Assembly (NCBI RefSeq): GCF_900291015.1
Contig: NZ_OLKL01000048.1
Span: 1-64,000, forward strand
Length of the DNA stretch: 64,000 bases
DNA from: Pseudomonas persica
GTDB lineage: Bacteria > Pseudomonadota > Gammaproteobacteria > Pseudomonadales > Pseudomonadaceae
Direction of reading: 5' to 3'
The translations under genes were made by a program, and so were the position numbers. Of this stretch, positions 1 to 8,644 are shown piece after piece; the first letter of the stretch is position 1; each line of letters begins with the position of its first letter. The notes below the pieces were generated by a model. It saw only the letters and a list, made by a program, of their open reading frames with translations. It was not told where the DNA came from and ran no database searches.

Positions 1-57
1 CTGCGAACAGTCAGAAGCGAGTTATGACCCTCCTCCTCCCTTCAAGTCCTACCATAC

Positions 58-85
58 AAGCGGGTTTACCCGCGAAAAGGCCGGC
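58..85. repeat. Single REP element
   Basis: One arm of the Pseudomonas REP palindrome (AGCGGGTTTACCCGCG then AAAAGGCCGGC). It lies upstream of the glycosylase gene and has no partner copy nearby. Confidence 0.7.
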
Positions 86-167
86 GCTGCCAACATCACA
101 CTCGATTCAGCCTCGATTAAGCCATTCATTGCTATCATCCCCACCTTCCCAGCCACGAACCGCCCGC

Positions 168-836
168 ATGCCAGCCCTGCCCGACAGCTTTTTCGACCGC
201 GATGCCCAGACCCTGGCCAAGGCCCTGCTGGGCAAGGTCATCCGTCATCGCCACGGCGACCTGTGGCTGGCTGCGCGCATCATCGAGACCGAGGCCTACT
301 ACCTCACCGACAAAGGCAGCCACGCCTCGCTCGGCTACACCGAAAAACGCAAGGCACTGTTCCTCGATGGCGGGCACATCTATATGTACTACGCGCGCGG
401 CGGCGACTCGTTGAACTTCAGCGCCCACGGACCGGGCAACGCGGTGCTGATCAAGTCCGCCTATCCTTGGCAGGACGCCCGCTCGGGGCCGAACAGCCTG
501 GCGCAGATGCAACTGAACAACCCCGATGCCAGCGGCAACCTCCGCCCGGCCGAGCGCCTGTGCGCCGGCCAGACCTTGCTGTGCCGGGCCTTGGGTCTGA
601 AAGTGCCGCACTGGGACGCCCAGCGTTTCGACGCCGAGCGCCTGTACGTGGAGGATTGCGGCAACGCCGTGCCACGGGTGATCCAGGCCGCTCGCCTGGG
701 CATCCCACATGGTCGCGACGAGCACCTGCCCTACCGTTTCGTCGATGCCGAATACGCCCGTTTCTGCACGCGAAACCCGTTACGCCGCGGCCAAGTAGAA
801 GGCCGCGACTTCTTCATTCTCGAACAAGGAAGCTGA
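168..836 (+). CDS. DNA-3-methyladenine glycosylase (AAG/MPG family)
   Basis: The 222-residue product is a monofunctional base-excision repair glycosylase of the AAG/MPG fold, which removes alkylated purines such as 3-methyladenine from DNA. The family signature RIIETEAY is at residues 37-44; by comparison with human AAG, Glu42 is the likely catalytic acid. KGSHAS and YMYYARGGD follow where the DNA-contacting His and Tyr segments sit. The start was put at ATG 168 because the conserved domain (DSFFDRDAQTLAKALLG) begins right after it, while the longer frame from 24 runs through a REP element. No clear Shine-Dalgarno is seen. The next gene starts 3 bp after the stop, so the two are probably co-transcribed. 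Confidence 0.88.
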   Translation: MPALPDSFFDRDAQTLAKALLGKVIRHRHGDLWLAARIIETEAYYLTDKGSHASLGYTEKRKALFLDGGHIYMYYARGGDSLNFSAHGPGNAVLIKSAYPWQDARSGPNSLAQMQLNNPDASGNLRPAERLCAGQTLLCRALGLKVPHWDAQRFDAERLYVEDCGNAVPRVIQAARLGIPHGRDEHLPYRFVDAEYARFCTRNPLRRGQVEGRDFFILEQGS

Positions 837-839
837 ACC

Positions 840-2156
840 ATGGGCCAATGGCTCGACAGCCTGACCGGCTGGCTCAGCGCCAACCCGCAGTGGCTTGGCC
901 TGGCGATTTTCCTGGTGGCCTGCATCGAGTGCCTGGCTATTGCCGGCATCATCGTGCCAGGCACCGTGCTGCTGTTCGCCGTCGCGGTACTGGCCGGCAG
1001 CGGCGCCTTCAGCCTGGGCGAAACGCTGCTGCTGGGCTTTCTCGGCGGCCTGGTGGGCGATGCCTTGTCGTACACGGTGGGCAAGCATTTCCACCAGAAC
1101 ATCCGCCGCCTGCCGTTGCTGCGCCACCACCCGGAATGGATCGGCAGCGCCGAGGCGTACTTCCAGCGCTACGGCATCGCCAGCCTGCTGGTAGGGCGCT
1201 TCATCGGGCCGCTGCGGCCGATGCTGCCGATGGTCGCCGGCATGTTCGACATGCCGCTGCCGCGCTTCATCGCCGTCAGCCTGGTGGCCGGTGCCGGCTG
1301 GGCGGTGGCCTACCTGCTGCCCGGCTGGACTACCGGCGCAGCCATGCGCCTGCCGCTGCCGGAAGGCTTCTGGCTGGATGCCGGGATCATCGGTGGCACG
1401 CTGGCAGTCATCATCGGGCTAAGCCTGAACACCAGCATTCGCGATCAACGCCACGGCACCCGGCTGATCGCCGGCATGAGTTTCGTCGCCTTGGCCGGGG
1501 TCTTTCTCGGCTGGCCCTACCTGCACGAATTCGATCAGGGCGTGATGACACTGGTGCAGGAGCACCGCAGCCAGACCATCGATGGCGCCGTAGTGCTGGT
1601 AACCCGCCTGGGCGATTTCCGCACCCAACTGTTCCTCGGCGGCCTGCTGACCGGCCTGCTGCTGCTTGCCCGGCAGTGGCGGCATGCCATGTTCGCTGCA
1701 GGCGCGCTGATGGGGACGGCGCTTGCCAACGGTACGCTGAAGTGGCTGTTCGCCCGGGCCCGCCCGGAAGTGCTGAGCGACCCGCTGACCAGCTACAGCA
1801 TGCCGAGCGGGCACAGCTCGGCGTCGTTTGCGTTTTTCCTGGTGATGGCGGTGCTGGCCGGGCGCGGGCAACCGCCGCGGATGCGTCTGACCTGGGTGAT
1901 GCTGGGCTGCATTCCGGCGCTGGCGATTGCCCTGTCACGGGTGTACCTGGGGGCGCACTGGCCGACCGACATCCTCGCCGGGGCTTTGCTGGCGTGCTGC
2001 GTGTGCGCGCTGAGCCTGGCACTGGTGCAGCGGCAGCAGACCCTGCCGGCCTTGCCACTGCGGGTGTGGTGGCTGGTGCTGCCGGCGTGTGTCGCGTTGC
2101 TGGCGTTCTTTGCCCTGCATGCGTTGCCGCAGGCTTTGCTCAGGTACCAATACTGA
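840..2156 (+). CDS. DedA-PAP2 fusion: DedA-family membrane protein with C-terminal phosphatase
   Basis: This 438-residue polytopic inner-membrane protein joins two domains. Residues about 15-170 are DedA/SNARE-associated, with the motif GRFIGPLRP at 119-127; this family includes lipid-carrier flippases. Residues about 245-400 are a PAP2-type acid phosphatase with all three motifs: KWLFARARP (301-309), PSGHS (322-326) and SRVYLGAHWPTD (366-377). The likely role is recycling or dephosphorylation of a lipid phosphate such as undecaprenyl pyrophosphate or phosphatidic acid; the substrate is inferred. An AAGGAAG ribosome site precedes the ATG, and the gene follows the glycosylase by 3 bp. Confidence 0.87.
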   Translation: MGQWLDSLTGWLSANPQWLGLAIFLVACIECLAIAGIIVPGTVLLFAVAVLAGSGAFSLGETLLLGFLGGLVGDALSYTVGKHFHQNIRRLPLLRHHPEWIGSAEAYFQRYGIASLLVGRFIGPLRPMLPMVAGMFDMPLPRFIAVSLVAGAGWAVAYLLPGWTTGAAMRLPLPEGFWLDAGIIGGTLAVIIGLSLNTSIRDQRHGTRLIAGMSFVALAGVFLGWPYLHEFDQGVMTLVQEHRSQTIDGAVVLVTRLGDFRTQLFLGGLLTGLLLLARQWRHAMFAAGALMGTALANGTLKWLFARARPEVLSDPLTSYSMPSGHSSASFAFFLVMAVLAGRGQPPRMRLTWVMLGCIPALAIALSRVYLGAHWPTDILAGALLACCVCALSLALVQRQQTLPALPLRVWWLVLPACVALLAFFALHALPQALLRYQY

Positions 2157-2168
2157 TGTCGCCAGTGC

Positions 2169-2266
2169 GGGCCTCTTCGCGGGTGAACCCGCTCCCACAG
2201 AGATAGCGTCGCGCTCAAGCCCGATGCAGTACCTGTGGGAGCGGGTTCACCCGCGAAGAGGCCGGC
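2169..2266. repeat. REP pair, inverted
   Basis: Two REP copies in opposite orientation (GCCTCTTCGCGGG...GCTCCCACAG and its inverse) separated by about 30 bp. They lie between two convergent genes and may act as a transcript-end hairpin. Confidence 0.85.
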
Positions 2267-2283
2267 ATAGGCAACACAGCACT

Positions 2284-2874
2284 TCAGGCAAACAGCTCTC
2301 CCTGAATCCGCTCCAGCAGCTTCTGGATTTCCCCCAACCGCTCCTGCGGCGAGTCGAGGCTCAGCAAATCCAGCTTGTCCTCTTCCATGAACGGCAGCAG
2401 GTACGCCAACTGGTTGGACAACGCCTGGCGGCCATCCACCGGGCGCGGCATGTCCAGCGCTTCGACCATCGGGTGCTCGCCCAGGGCCACCAGCAACGCC
2501 AGCAGGTCTTCGTCCGCCTCGAGCAACGGGCTGTCCGCCTGCTCCGGCAGCCACTGCACCTGGCCCACCAGCAACTGGTCCTTCTGCACCTCGGTGCTTT
2601 CCAGGTTGAAGCGCCGTACACCTTCGACGCGGATACCCAGCAAGCCGTTATCCTGCTGCGCGAAATCGCGGATCAGCGCCTCGCAGCCGATCGAGGCAAC
2701 CACCGGCGGCGCCTTGCCAACCTGCTCGCCTTGCAGGATGCACACCACACCAAAACCTTCGCCCCGCTTCATGCAGCGCCCGATCATGTCCAGATAGCGC
2801 GCCTCGAAAATCTGCAAATCGAGGAAGCAACCAGGAAACAGCACGGTATTGAGGGGAAACAGCGGTAGCGTCAT
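2284..2874 (-). CDS. Lon N-terminal substrate-binding domain protein
   Basis: The 196-residue protein is a stand-alone copy of the N-terminal (LAN) domain of Lon protease, beginning MTLPLFPLNTVLFPG and continuing with LQIFEARYLDMIGRC. It has no AAA+ or protease domain, so it is not a protease; the role of such stand-alone proteins is unclear. ATG 2874 was preferred over the GTG one codon upstream because GAGGAC lies about 8 bp before it. Its start is 9 bp beyond the lrgB stop codon, which suggests co-transcription with lrgA-lrgB. Confidence 0.85.
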   Translation of the reverse strand: MTLPLFPLNTVLFPGCFLDLQIFEARYLDMIGRCMKRGEGFGVVCILQGEQVGKAPPVVASIGCEALIRDFAQQDNGLLGIRVEGVRRFNLESTEVQKDQLLVGQVQWLPEQADSPLLEADEDLLALLVALGEHPMVEALDMPRPVDGRQALSNQLAYLLPFMEEDKLDLLSLDSPQERLGEIQKLLERIQGELFA

Positions 2875-2883
2875 CACAAGTCC

Positions 2884-3600
2884 TCAAGCCACCAGGCTGA
2901 CCGCCAGCGGCAGGAACACCGCCGTGGCCACCCCCATCAGGCTCATCGCCAGCGCGGCAAAGGCGCCGCATTCGTCACTTTCCTGCAGGGCCACCGAAGT
3001 ACCCACCGCGTGTGCGGTTACGCCCAGCGACATGCCGCGCGCCTCGGGGCTATGCACGCCAAAGCGGCTCAGCAGCGCCGGGCCGAAGATTGCCCCGATC
3101 ACCCCGGTAATCAGCACGAACACCGCCGCCAGGGCCGCCACGCCGCCAATCTGCTCGGCCACCAGCATGGCAATCGGCGAGGTCACCGACTTCGGCGCCA
3201 TGGTCATCAGGATCATGTGCTCGGCACCGAACCACCAGCCCAGCAACAGGCAGCACAGCGTGGCGAACAGGCCTCCGACTACCAGCGTAGTAAATGTGGG
3301 CCAGAACAGCTGTCGGATACGCCGCAGGTTGAGGTAGAGCGGCACGGCCAGGGCCACGGTGGCGGGCCCCAGCAGGATGTTCATGATTTCGGTGCTCTTG
3401 CGGTATTCGCTGTAGTCGATGCCACACACCAGCAACACGCCGATTACCAGCAACATCGACACCAGTACCGGCTGCAGGAAGATCCAGCGGGTCTTCTCGT
3501 AGGCCGCCAGCACCACCTGATAGGCCCCAAGCGTGATGCCGATACCGAACAAGGGATGATGAACGACTGCATCCAGCGCGCCTTGCCAATCGAGCATCAT
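2884..3600 (-). CDS. lrgB: LrgB/CidB family membrane protein
   Basis: The 238-residue protein has many hydrophobic segments and matches the LrgB family, including the conserved stretch PKSVTSPIAM and the C-terminal GTSVAL...GAFAALAMSLMG. LrgB acts with LrgA in a holin/antiholin-like pair that modulates murein hydrolase activity and export of small organic acids; in Pseudomonas the exact role is not settled. Its ATG overlaps the lrgA stop by 4 bp, so translation is probably coupled. Confidence 0.85.
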   Translation of the reverse strand: MMLDWQGALDAVVHHPLFGIGITLGAYQVVLAAYEKTRWIFLQPVLVSMLLVIGVLLVCGIDYSEYRKSTEIMNILLGPATVALAVPLYLNLRRIRQLFWPTFTTLVVGGLFATLCCLLLGWWFGAEHMILMTMAPKSVTSPIAMLVAEQIGGVAALAAVFVLITGVIGAIFGPALLSRFGVHSPEARGMSLGVTAHAVGTSVALQESDECGAFAALAMSLMGVATAVFLPLAVSLVA

Positions 3601-3959
3601 GGCTGATCCTCGCGCCGGCCTTGGCGGTGGATGAGCTTTTGCATCAGCACGCCGACGAAAACCAGAGTCACCAGGCAGGAGATCAGCAAGGCACCGGCAA
3701 TGGCCCAGAAATCGGCGGCGATGTCCCTGGCATACACCATCACCCCCACCGCCGGCGGCACCAGCAACAGCGGCAAGTAACGCAACAGGCTGCTGGCGGC
3801 CTCGTTCAGCGGCTTGCCGACCTCACCACGGGCCATGAGGAAGAACAACAGCAGCAACAGGCCGATGATCGGCCCTGGCAGAAACGGCACCAACAGGTGA
3901 TTGATCGCCGTCCCCAGCAGCTGGAACAGCACCAGCCAGGTCAAACCACGCAACAGCAT
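3597..3959 (-). CDS. lrgA: CidA/LrgA family holin-like protein
   Basis: This is a short, four-helix hydrophobic protein of 120 residues with the LrgA/CidA pattern FLPGPIIGLLLLLFFL and LLLVPPAVGVMVY. ATG 3959 was chosen over ATG 3965 because GAGGGAG lies 6-7 bp before it and overlaps the upstream ATG. It is first in a likely lrgA-lrgB-LonN operon. Whether it acts as a holin, antiholin or metabolite transporter cannot be read from the sequence. Confidence 0.83.
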   Translation of the reverse strand: MLLRGLTWLVLFQLLGTAINHLLVPFLPGPIIGLLLLLFFLMARGEVGKPLNEAASSLLRYLPLLLVPPAVGVMVYARDIAADFWAIAGALLISCLVTLVFVGVLMQKLIHRQGRREDQP

Positions 3960-4102
3960 AAGCATCTCCCTCGGGCATGGCCGTCATTATAAGCACGTGC
4001 CGCCATATACCGATATTCGTCGAAAAGCGGACAACTTGACTGAAACGGTTCGCCGTGCTGATCTTGCACCTTCGTACCAACTGACAATCAGGAGAGTCCG
4101 CG

Positions 4103-4558
4103 ATGCCTTATGTACCGGTTACAGAGCTTTCGCAGTACGTTGGTAAGGAACTGGGCCGCTCGGCCTGGCTGAAGATCGACCAGCAGCGCATCAACCTGTT
4201 CGCCGAAGCCACGGGCGATTTCCAGTTCATCCATGTCGACCCGCAAAAGGCGGCAAAAACCCCGTTTGGCAGCACCATCGCCCACGGTTTCCTGACGTTG
4301 TCGCTGATTCCCAAGCTGATCGAGGACATCCTGATCCTGCCGGAGGGGCTGAAGATGGTGGTGAACTATGGACTGGACAGCGTGCGCTTCATCCAGCCGG
4401 TCAAGGTCGACAGCCAGGTGCGGCTGAAGGTGGACCTGGCCGAGGTGACGGAGAAAAGGCCGGGGCAATGGTTGCTCAAGGCGATTGCCACGCTGGAGAT
4501 CGACGGTGAAGAGAAGCCTGCTTATATAGCCGAGTCGCTCTCCCTCTGTTTTGTCTGA
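4103..4558 (+). CDS. phaJ4: (R)-specific enoyl-CoA hydratase, MaoC-like (PhaJ4 type)
   Basis: The 151-residue MaoC-fold hydratase adds water to trans-2-enoyl-CoA to give (R)-3-hydroxyacyl-CoA, a route from beta-oxidation to polyhydroxyalkanoate precursors. The active-site motif GDFQFIHVDP has the Asp-x4-His pair (Asp38, His43), followed by FGSTIAHGFLTLSL, typical of R-hydratases. From memory its sequence closely follows PhaJ4 of other pseudomonads. A good AGGAG site lies before ATG 4103. It appears monocistronic, with a REP copy just downstream. Confidence 0.82.
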   Translation: MPYVPVTELSQYVGKELGRSAWLKIDQQRINLFAEATGDFQFIHVDPQKAAKTPFGSTIAHGFLTLSLIPKLIEDILILPEGLKMVVNYGLDSVRFIQPVKVDSQVRLKVDLAEVTEKRPGQWLLKAIATLEIDGEEKPAYIAESLSLCFV

Positions 4559-4589
4559 AGCACCACGCTCCCACAGAGCTCGCGGAATA

Positions 4590-4624
4590 TCTGTGGGAGC
4601 GGGCATGCCCGCGAAGAAGCCAGC
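4590..4624. repeat. REP element
   Basis: Single REP copy (CTGTGGGAGCGGGCATGCCCG followed by CGAAGAAGCC) downstream of phaJ4. A degenerate GCTCCCACAG lies about 20 bp upstream in the opposite orientation. Confidence 0.75.
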
Positions 4625-4725
4625 ACGGTGTTCCGGCCTTCTCTACAAACCCACTGCACTCGCGTAAACTGCCAGCCTTCGCGCAGCCTCGGGCTGCCCC
4701 TGTCGATTTACCAAAGGTGCCCGCC

Positions 4726-5604
4726 ATGCCCTGGCTGCAAGTACGCCTGGCCATCAGCCCGGAACAAGCCGAAACCTACGAAGATGCCCTGCTCGAAGTG
4801 GGTGCCGTCTCGGTCACGTTCATGGACGCCGAGGATCAACCGATCTTCGAGCCAGACCTCAATACCACTCCGCTGTGGTCGCACACCCACCTGCTGGCCC
4901 TGTTCGAGGCCGATGCCGAGCCCGAGCAGGTGTTCTCCCACCTGCGCCTGCTGACCGGCGCCGAGCTGCCCGAGCACCAGGCCGAGGTGATCGAGGACCA
5001 GGACTGGGAACGCAGCTGGATGGACAACTTCCAGCCGATGCGCTTCGGCCGCCGCCTGTGGATCGTGCCCAGCTGGCACGAGGCCCCGGAACAGGACGCG
5101 GTGAACCTGCTGCTCGACCCGGGCCTGGCGTTCGGCACCGGCACCCACCCTACCACCGCCCTGTGCCTGGAATGGCTCGACGGCCAGCAGCTCGAAGGCA
5201 CCCAAGTACTGGACTTCGGCTGCGGCTCGGGCATTCTGGCGATTGCCGCGCTACTGCTGGGCGCCCGTGAGGCGGTCGGTACCGACATCGACGTGCAGGC
5301 CATCGAGGCTTCGCGCGACAACGCCCAGCGCAACGGCATCGCCGACGAGAAGCTGGCGCTGTACCTGCCCGAGCACATGCCGGCCATGCAGGCCGATGTG
5401 CTGGTCGCCAACATCCTCGCCGGCCCGCTGGTGTCGCTGGCACCGCAACTGTCCGGCCTGGTCCGCCCAGGGGGCCTGCTGGCGCTGTCGGGCATCCTCG
5501 CCGAGCAGGGTGAGGAAGTGGCCGCGGCCTATGCCGCCGACTTCGAGCTGGACCCGATCGTCGTGCGCGACGGCTGGGTACGCATCAGTGGTCGCCGCCG
5601 TTAA
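4726..5604 (+). CDS. prmA: Ribosomal protein L11 methyltransferase
   Basis: PrmA trimethylates ribosomal protein L11 using S-adenosylmethionine. The 292-residue product starts MPWLQVRLAI, as PrmA orthologues do, so ATG 4726 is preferred over the GTG at 4717. An N-terminal L11-binding domain (about 1-60) is followed by a linker and a Rossmann methyltransferase domain. The latter shows the SAM motif VLDFGCGSGILAIAA and the NILAGPL motif. The catalytic fold and length match the family. The gene is probably transcribed with the zinc-ribbon gene 42 bp downstream. Confidence 0.94.
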   Translation: MPWLQVRLAISPEQAETYEDALLEVGAVSVTFMDAEDQPIFEPDLNTTPLWSHTHLLALFEADAEPEQVFSHLRLLTGAELPEHQAEVIEDQDWERSWMDNFQPMRFGRRLWIVPSWHEAPEQDAVNLLLDPGLAFGTGTHPTTALCLEWLDGQQLEGTQVLDFGCGSGILAIAALLLGAREAVGTDIDVQAIEASRDNAQRNGIADEKLALYLPEHMPAMQADVLVANILAGPLVSLAPQLSGLVRPGGLLALSGILAEQGEEVAAAYAADFELDPIVVRDGWVRISGRRR

Positions 5605-5646
5605 GCGGGCCTAGAATACTTCTTTGCACAGCTCCCGGATTGCCGC

Positions 5647-6996
5647 ATGACCGACAGTTTCGTCACCCAGTGCCCGCATTGCCAGACCAGCTTTCGCGTC
5701 ACCCACCACCAGTTGAGCGTGGCCCGCGGCGTAGTGCGCTGCGGCCACTGCCTGCAGGTGTTCAACGCCGCCAGGCAGTTGCTGGAGCAGAGCCGTCCAG
5801 CGGCCAGCGCACCTGTGGTGCCAACGCCGGCACCTGCGGAGCCTGACGAGCCGGTGGTCGAGCCCGCAGTCGCTCCTGAACCTGCCAGCAGCGAGCGCAG
5901 CTTCACCCCTGACGAGGACTGGGCGCTCACGGCCCAGGCGCTGGACGCCGTTGACCTCGACAAGGAGCTCGAGCGCCTGGAGCGCCGCAGCCAACCGGCC
6001 CCGGCACGCCCGGCCAACCAGGATGACGGGCTGCAGGCAAGGCGCGACGAGTTGCGGCCGGACGAGCATGCCAACGATTTGTTCGGCACGGCCACCGACG
6101 AGCCTTTCGAGGCGCAAAAGGCAGCCGAGCCCGCGCCCGTGCTGCAGCCCCTGGAGCTGGACCTGGAGCCCGCTCCTGGCGAGCGCACCGAGCCGACCCT
6201 GGGCGCTAACCTGGATCTGGACATCGATGACGAGCCACCGGCACACCGCGCCGTCGAAATCGATGACCACCGCGAATTCGACGAACCGCTGCACGCCAGC
6301 GATGACGACATCCCGGAACCGGGCCTGAGCGCCCGCGACGAAGAGCCGCTGGAGCTGAACCTGTCGGCGCGCGATGACGAGCCTGTCGAGCCGCTGCCCG
6401 GTGAACGCCTGGAACCGGGCCTTGCCGGCAAAGTCGAGCGCCAGGCGCGCAAGGAGCCGCTGGTCGACGTGGTCGACGACCCGCTGCAACTGGGCTGGGA
6501 AAAGCCCGCGGCCAACTGGGGCAAGCGCCTGCTGTGGGGCTTCCTGACCCTGCTGGCCGCTGGCCTGCTGGCGTTCCAGTACGTGTGGTTCCACTTCGAC
6601 GAAATGGCCCGCCAGGACCAATACCGGCCGCTCTTCCAGCAAGTCTGCCCGTTGGTCGGCTGCGAGGTGCCGACCCGCGTCGATATCGCCCGAATCAAGA
6701 GCAGCAACCTGGTGGTACGCAGCCACCCGGACTTCAAGGGCGCGCTGATCGTCGATGCGATCATCTACAACCGCGCACCGTTCGCCCAGCCGTTCCCGCT
6801 GCTGGAGCTGCGCTTTGCCGACCTCAATGGCCAGCTGATCGCCAGCCGGCGCTTCAAGCCCAGCGAGTACCTGTCGGGTGAACTGGCCGGGCGTGGCGAA
6901 ATGCCCAGCCAGACCCCGATCCATATCGCCCTGGACATCCTCGACCCTGGGCCGAAGGCCGTGAATTACAGCCTGAGCTTCCGTTCGCCGGAATAG
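5647..6996 (+). CDS. Zinc-ribbon / DUF3426 membrane protein
   Basis: The 449-residue protein has three parts. An N-terminal MJ0042-type zinc ribbon carries CPHC (9-12) and CGHC (32-35). A long acidic, Pro/Glu-rich middle (about 50-280) contains loosely repeated phrases such as LELDLEPAPGERTEP and LELNLSARDDEP and is probably disordered. One membrane segment lies near 295-316, and a C-terminal DUF3426 domain follows. With the zinc ribbon inside and DUF3426 in the periplasm it would be a single-pass protein. The family is common beside prmA but its function is not known. Confidence 0.82.
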   Translation: MTDSFVTQCPHCQTSFRVTHHQLSVARGVVRCGHCLQVFNAARQLLEQSRPAASAPVVPTPAPAEPDEPVVEPAVAPEPASSERSFTPDEDWALTAQALDAVDLDKELERLERRSQPAPARPANQDDGLQARRDELRPDEHANDLFGTATDEPFEAQKAAEPAPVLQPLELDLEPAPGERTEPTLGANLDLDIDDEPPAHRAVEIDDHREFDEPLHASDDDIPEPGLSARDEEPLELNLSARDDEPVEPLPGERLEPGLAGKVERQARKEPLVDVVDDPLQLGWEKPAANWGKRLLWGFLTLLAAGLLAFQYVWFHFDEMARQDQYRPLFQQVCPLVGCEVPTRVDIARIKSSNLVVRSHPDFKGALIVDAIIYNRAPFAQPFPLLELRFADLNGQLIASRRFKPSEYLSGELAGRGEMPSQTPIHIALDILDPGPKAVNYSLSFRSPE

Positions 6997-7003
6997 CCAG
7001 CAA

Positions 7004-7089
7004 CTGTGGGAGCGGGCAAGCCCGCGAACCAGGCGCCGCTGAGGATGGCACGGGCTTCGCCGGTGTTCGCGGGCTCGCCCGCTCCCACT
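7004..7089. repeat. REP pair, inverted
   Basis: CTGTGGGAGCGGGCAAGCCCG on one side and CGCGGGCTCGCCCGCTCCCA on the other, about 40 bp apart, in the gap before dusB. Confidence 0.8.
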
Positions 7090-7232
7090 GCCCAAGCCCT
7101 CCCATACCAAATGTCATAAGCCGACAACTGTTCAGATTTTATCCAAACCCATCTTTATCCGGTCATCGAGAGCGGGTATCATGCCAACCCTTTTTCGAAC
7201 TCCAAGATTCGGCCCCACAACAGGGATCACCT

Positions 7233-8246
7233 ATGTCGGCGGTACGCATCGGCCCATACACACTACGTAACAACCTGATCCTCGCGCCCATGGCCGGGGT
7301 CACGGACCAGCCTTTCCGTACGCTTTGCCAGCGCCTGGGCGCCGGCATGGTGGTGTCGGAAATGGTCTCCAGCGACATGAGTCTGTGGAACAGCCGCAAG
7401 TCGAGCCTGCGCCGCATCCATGAAGGTGATCCCGAGCCACGCTCGGTGCAGATCGCCGGTGGTGATGCGCAGATGATGGCAGCGGCGGCAAAGGCCAACG
7501 TCGAAGCAGGTGCCCAGCTCATTGATATCAACATGGGCTGCCCGGCAAAAAAAGTCTGCAACAAAGCCGCAGGCTCTGCTTTATTGAGAGATGAAGCCTT
7601 GGTCAGCGAGATCCTCCACGCCGTGGTCGGCGCCGTGGACGTCCCGGTGACCCTGAAGATCCGCACCGGTTGGGACCGGGCGAACAAGAACGGCCTGAAC
7701 GTGGCGAGGATCGCCGAGCAGGCCGGCATCCAGGCGCTGGCGGTGCATGGCCGCACACGCGCCGACCTGTACACCGGCGAAGCCGAATACGACACCATCG
7801 CCGCCATCAAGCAGGCGGTGTCGATCCCGGTTTTTGCCAACGGCGATATCACCTCGCCAGAAAAAGCCCGGGCGGTGCTGGACGCCACCGGGGTCGATGG
7901 CCTGTTGATCGGCCGGGCCGCCCAGGGGCGGCCATGGATCTTTCGCGAGATCGAGCATTACCTGCGCACTGGCGAACACCTGCCAGCGCCGCAGCTGGAG
8001 GAAGTGGAACGCATCCTGCTGGAGCACCTGGCCGCGCTGCATGCCTTCTATGGCGATGTGATGGGCGTACGTATCGCCCGCAAGCACGTTGGCTGGTACC
8101 TGGCAACACGACCCGGCGGCAAGGAGTTTCGCTCCCGGTTCAACGCTTTGGAAGACACACAAGCGCAGTGCGCCAACGTTCGCGCGTTTTTCAGCGAGCG
8201 TCGACAGAGCCTTGAGACAGAGGACGGACAAGGGGTGGCCGCATGA
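7233..8246 (+). CDS. dusB: tRNA-dihydrouridine synthase B
   Basis: DusB is an FMN enzyme that reduces uridine to dihydrouridine in the D-loop of tRNA. The 337-residue product has the TIM-barrel start LILAPMAGVTDQPFR and the signature NMGCPAKKV followed by GSALLRD. Cys103 in GCP is the expected catalytic acid; an extra Cys at 109 is seen. GRAAQGRPWIF lies in the phosphate-binding part. The stop codon overlaps the fis start by 4 bp (ATGA), the conserved gamma-proteobacterial dusB-fis operon. Confidence 0.95.
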   Translation: MSAVRIGPYTLRNNLILAPMAGVTDQPFRTLCQRLGAGMVVSEMVSSDMSLWNSRKSSLRRIHEGDPEPRSVQIAGGDAQMMAAAAKANVEAGAQLIDINMGCPAKKVCNKAAGSALLRDEALVSEILHAVVGAVDVPVTLKIRTGWDRANKNGLNVARIAEQAGIQALAVHGRTRADLYTGEAEYDTIAAIKQAVSIPVFANGDITSPEKARAVLDATGVDGLLIGRAAQGRPWIFREIEHYLRTGEHLPAPQLEEVERILLEHLAALHAFYGDVMGVRIARKHVGWYLATRPGGKEFRSRFNALEDTQAQCANVRAFFSERRQSLETEDGQGVAA

Positions 8247-8563
8247 CGATGATGACCGAGACATTTGTGAGTGGAACAACGCCCGTGAGCGACAACGCCA
8301 ACCTGAAACAGCACCTCAACACGCCGAGCGAAGAGGGCCAGACCCTTCGCGACAGCGTCGAGAAGGCGCTGCACAACTACTTCGCCCACCTGGAAGGCGC
8401 GACCGTGACGGACGTGTACAACCTGGTGCTCTCCGAAGTCGAGGCGCCCCTGCTCGAAAGCGTGATGAACTACGTGAAGGGCAACCAGACCAAGGCCAGC
8501 GAGATGCTCGGGCTGAACCGAGGCACCCTGCGCAAGAAGCTCAAGCAGTACGACTTGTTGTAA
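8243..8563 (+). CDS. fis: DNA-binding protein Fis
   Basis: Fis is a nucleoid-associated protein that bends DNA and regulates growth-phase genes. The 106-residue product has the usual C-terminal helix-turn-helix (NQTKASEMLGLNRGTLRKKL) and the core VYNLVLSEVEAPLLESVM. ATG 8243 overlaps dusB by 4 bp; ATG 8249 in the same frame is a possible alternative start. A factor-independent terminator follows at once. Confidence 0.95.
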   Translation: MTMMTETFVSGTTPVSDNANLKQHLNTPSEEGQTLRDSVEKALHNYFAHLEGATVTDVYNLVLSEVEAPLLESVMNYVKGNQTKASEMLGLNRGTLRKKLKQYDLL

Positions 8564-8580
8564 GCCAGAATCCCAACCAG

Positions 8581-8614
8581 AAAAGGCGGCTCCCTGAACA
8601 GAGACGCCTTTTTT
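8581..8614 (+). terminator. Rho-independent terminator of dusB-fis
   Basis: Stem AAAAGGCG / CGCCTTTT with a 16-base loop that can itself pair (GCTC/GAG), ending in a T-run, 17 bp after the fis stop. Confidence 0.8.
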
Positions 8615-8644
8615 GCTGACTCCACCGCGTTATTGGAACCCGAA

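Noticed and set aside
1..27. Possible 3' end of an upstream gene (frame ending TTA TGA)
   Set aside because: Only nine codons are in the window, too few to support a coding call.
263..2206. 647-codon open frame overlapping the glycosylase and DedA-PAP2 genes
   Set aside because: It is an Arg/Pro/Gly-rich frame-shifted shadow with no domain, whereas the two genes it covers have full motifs.
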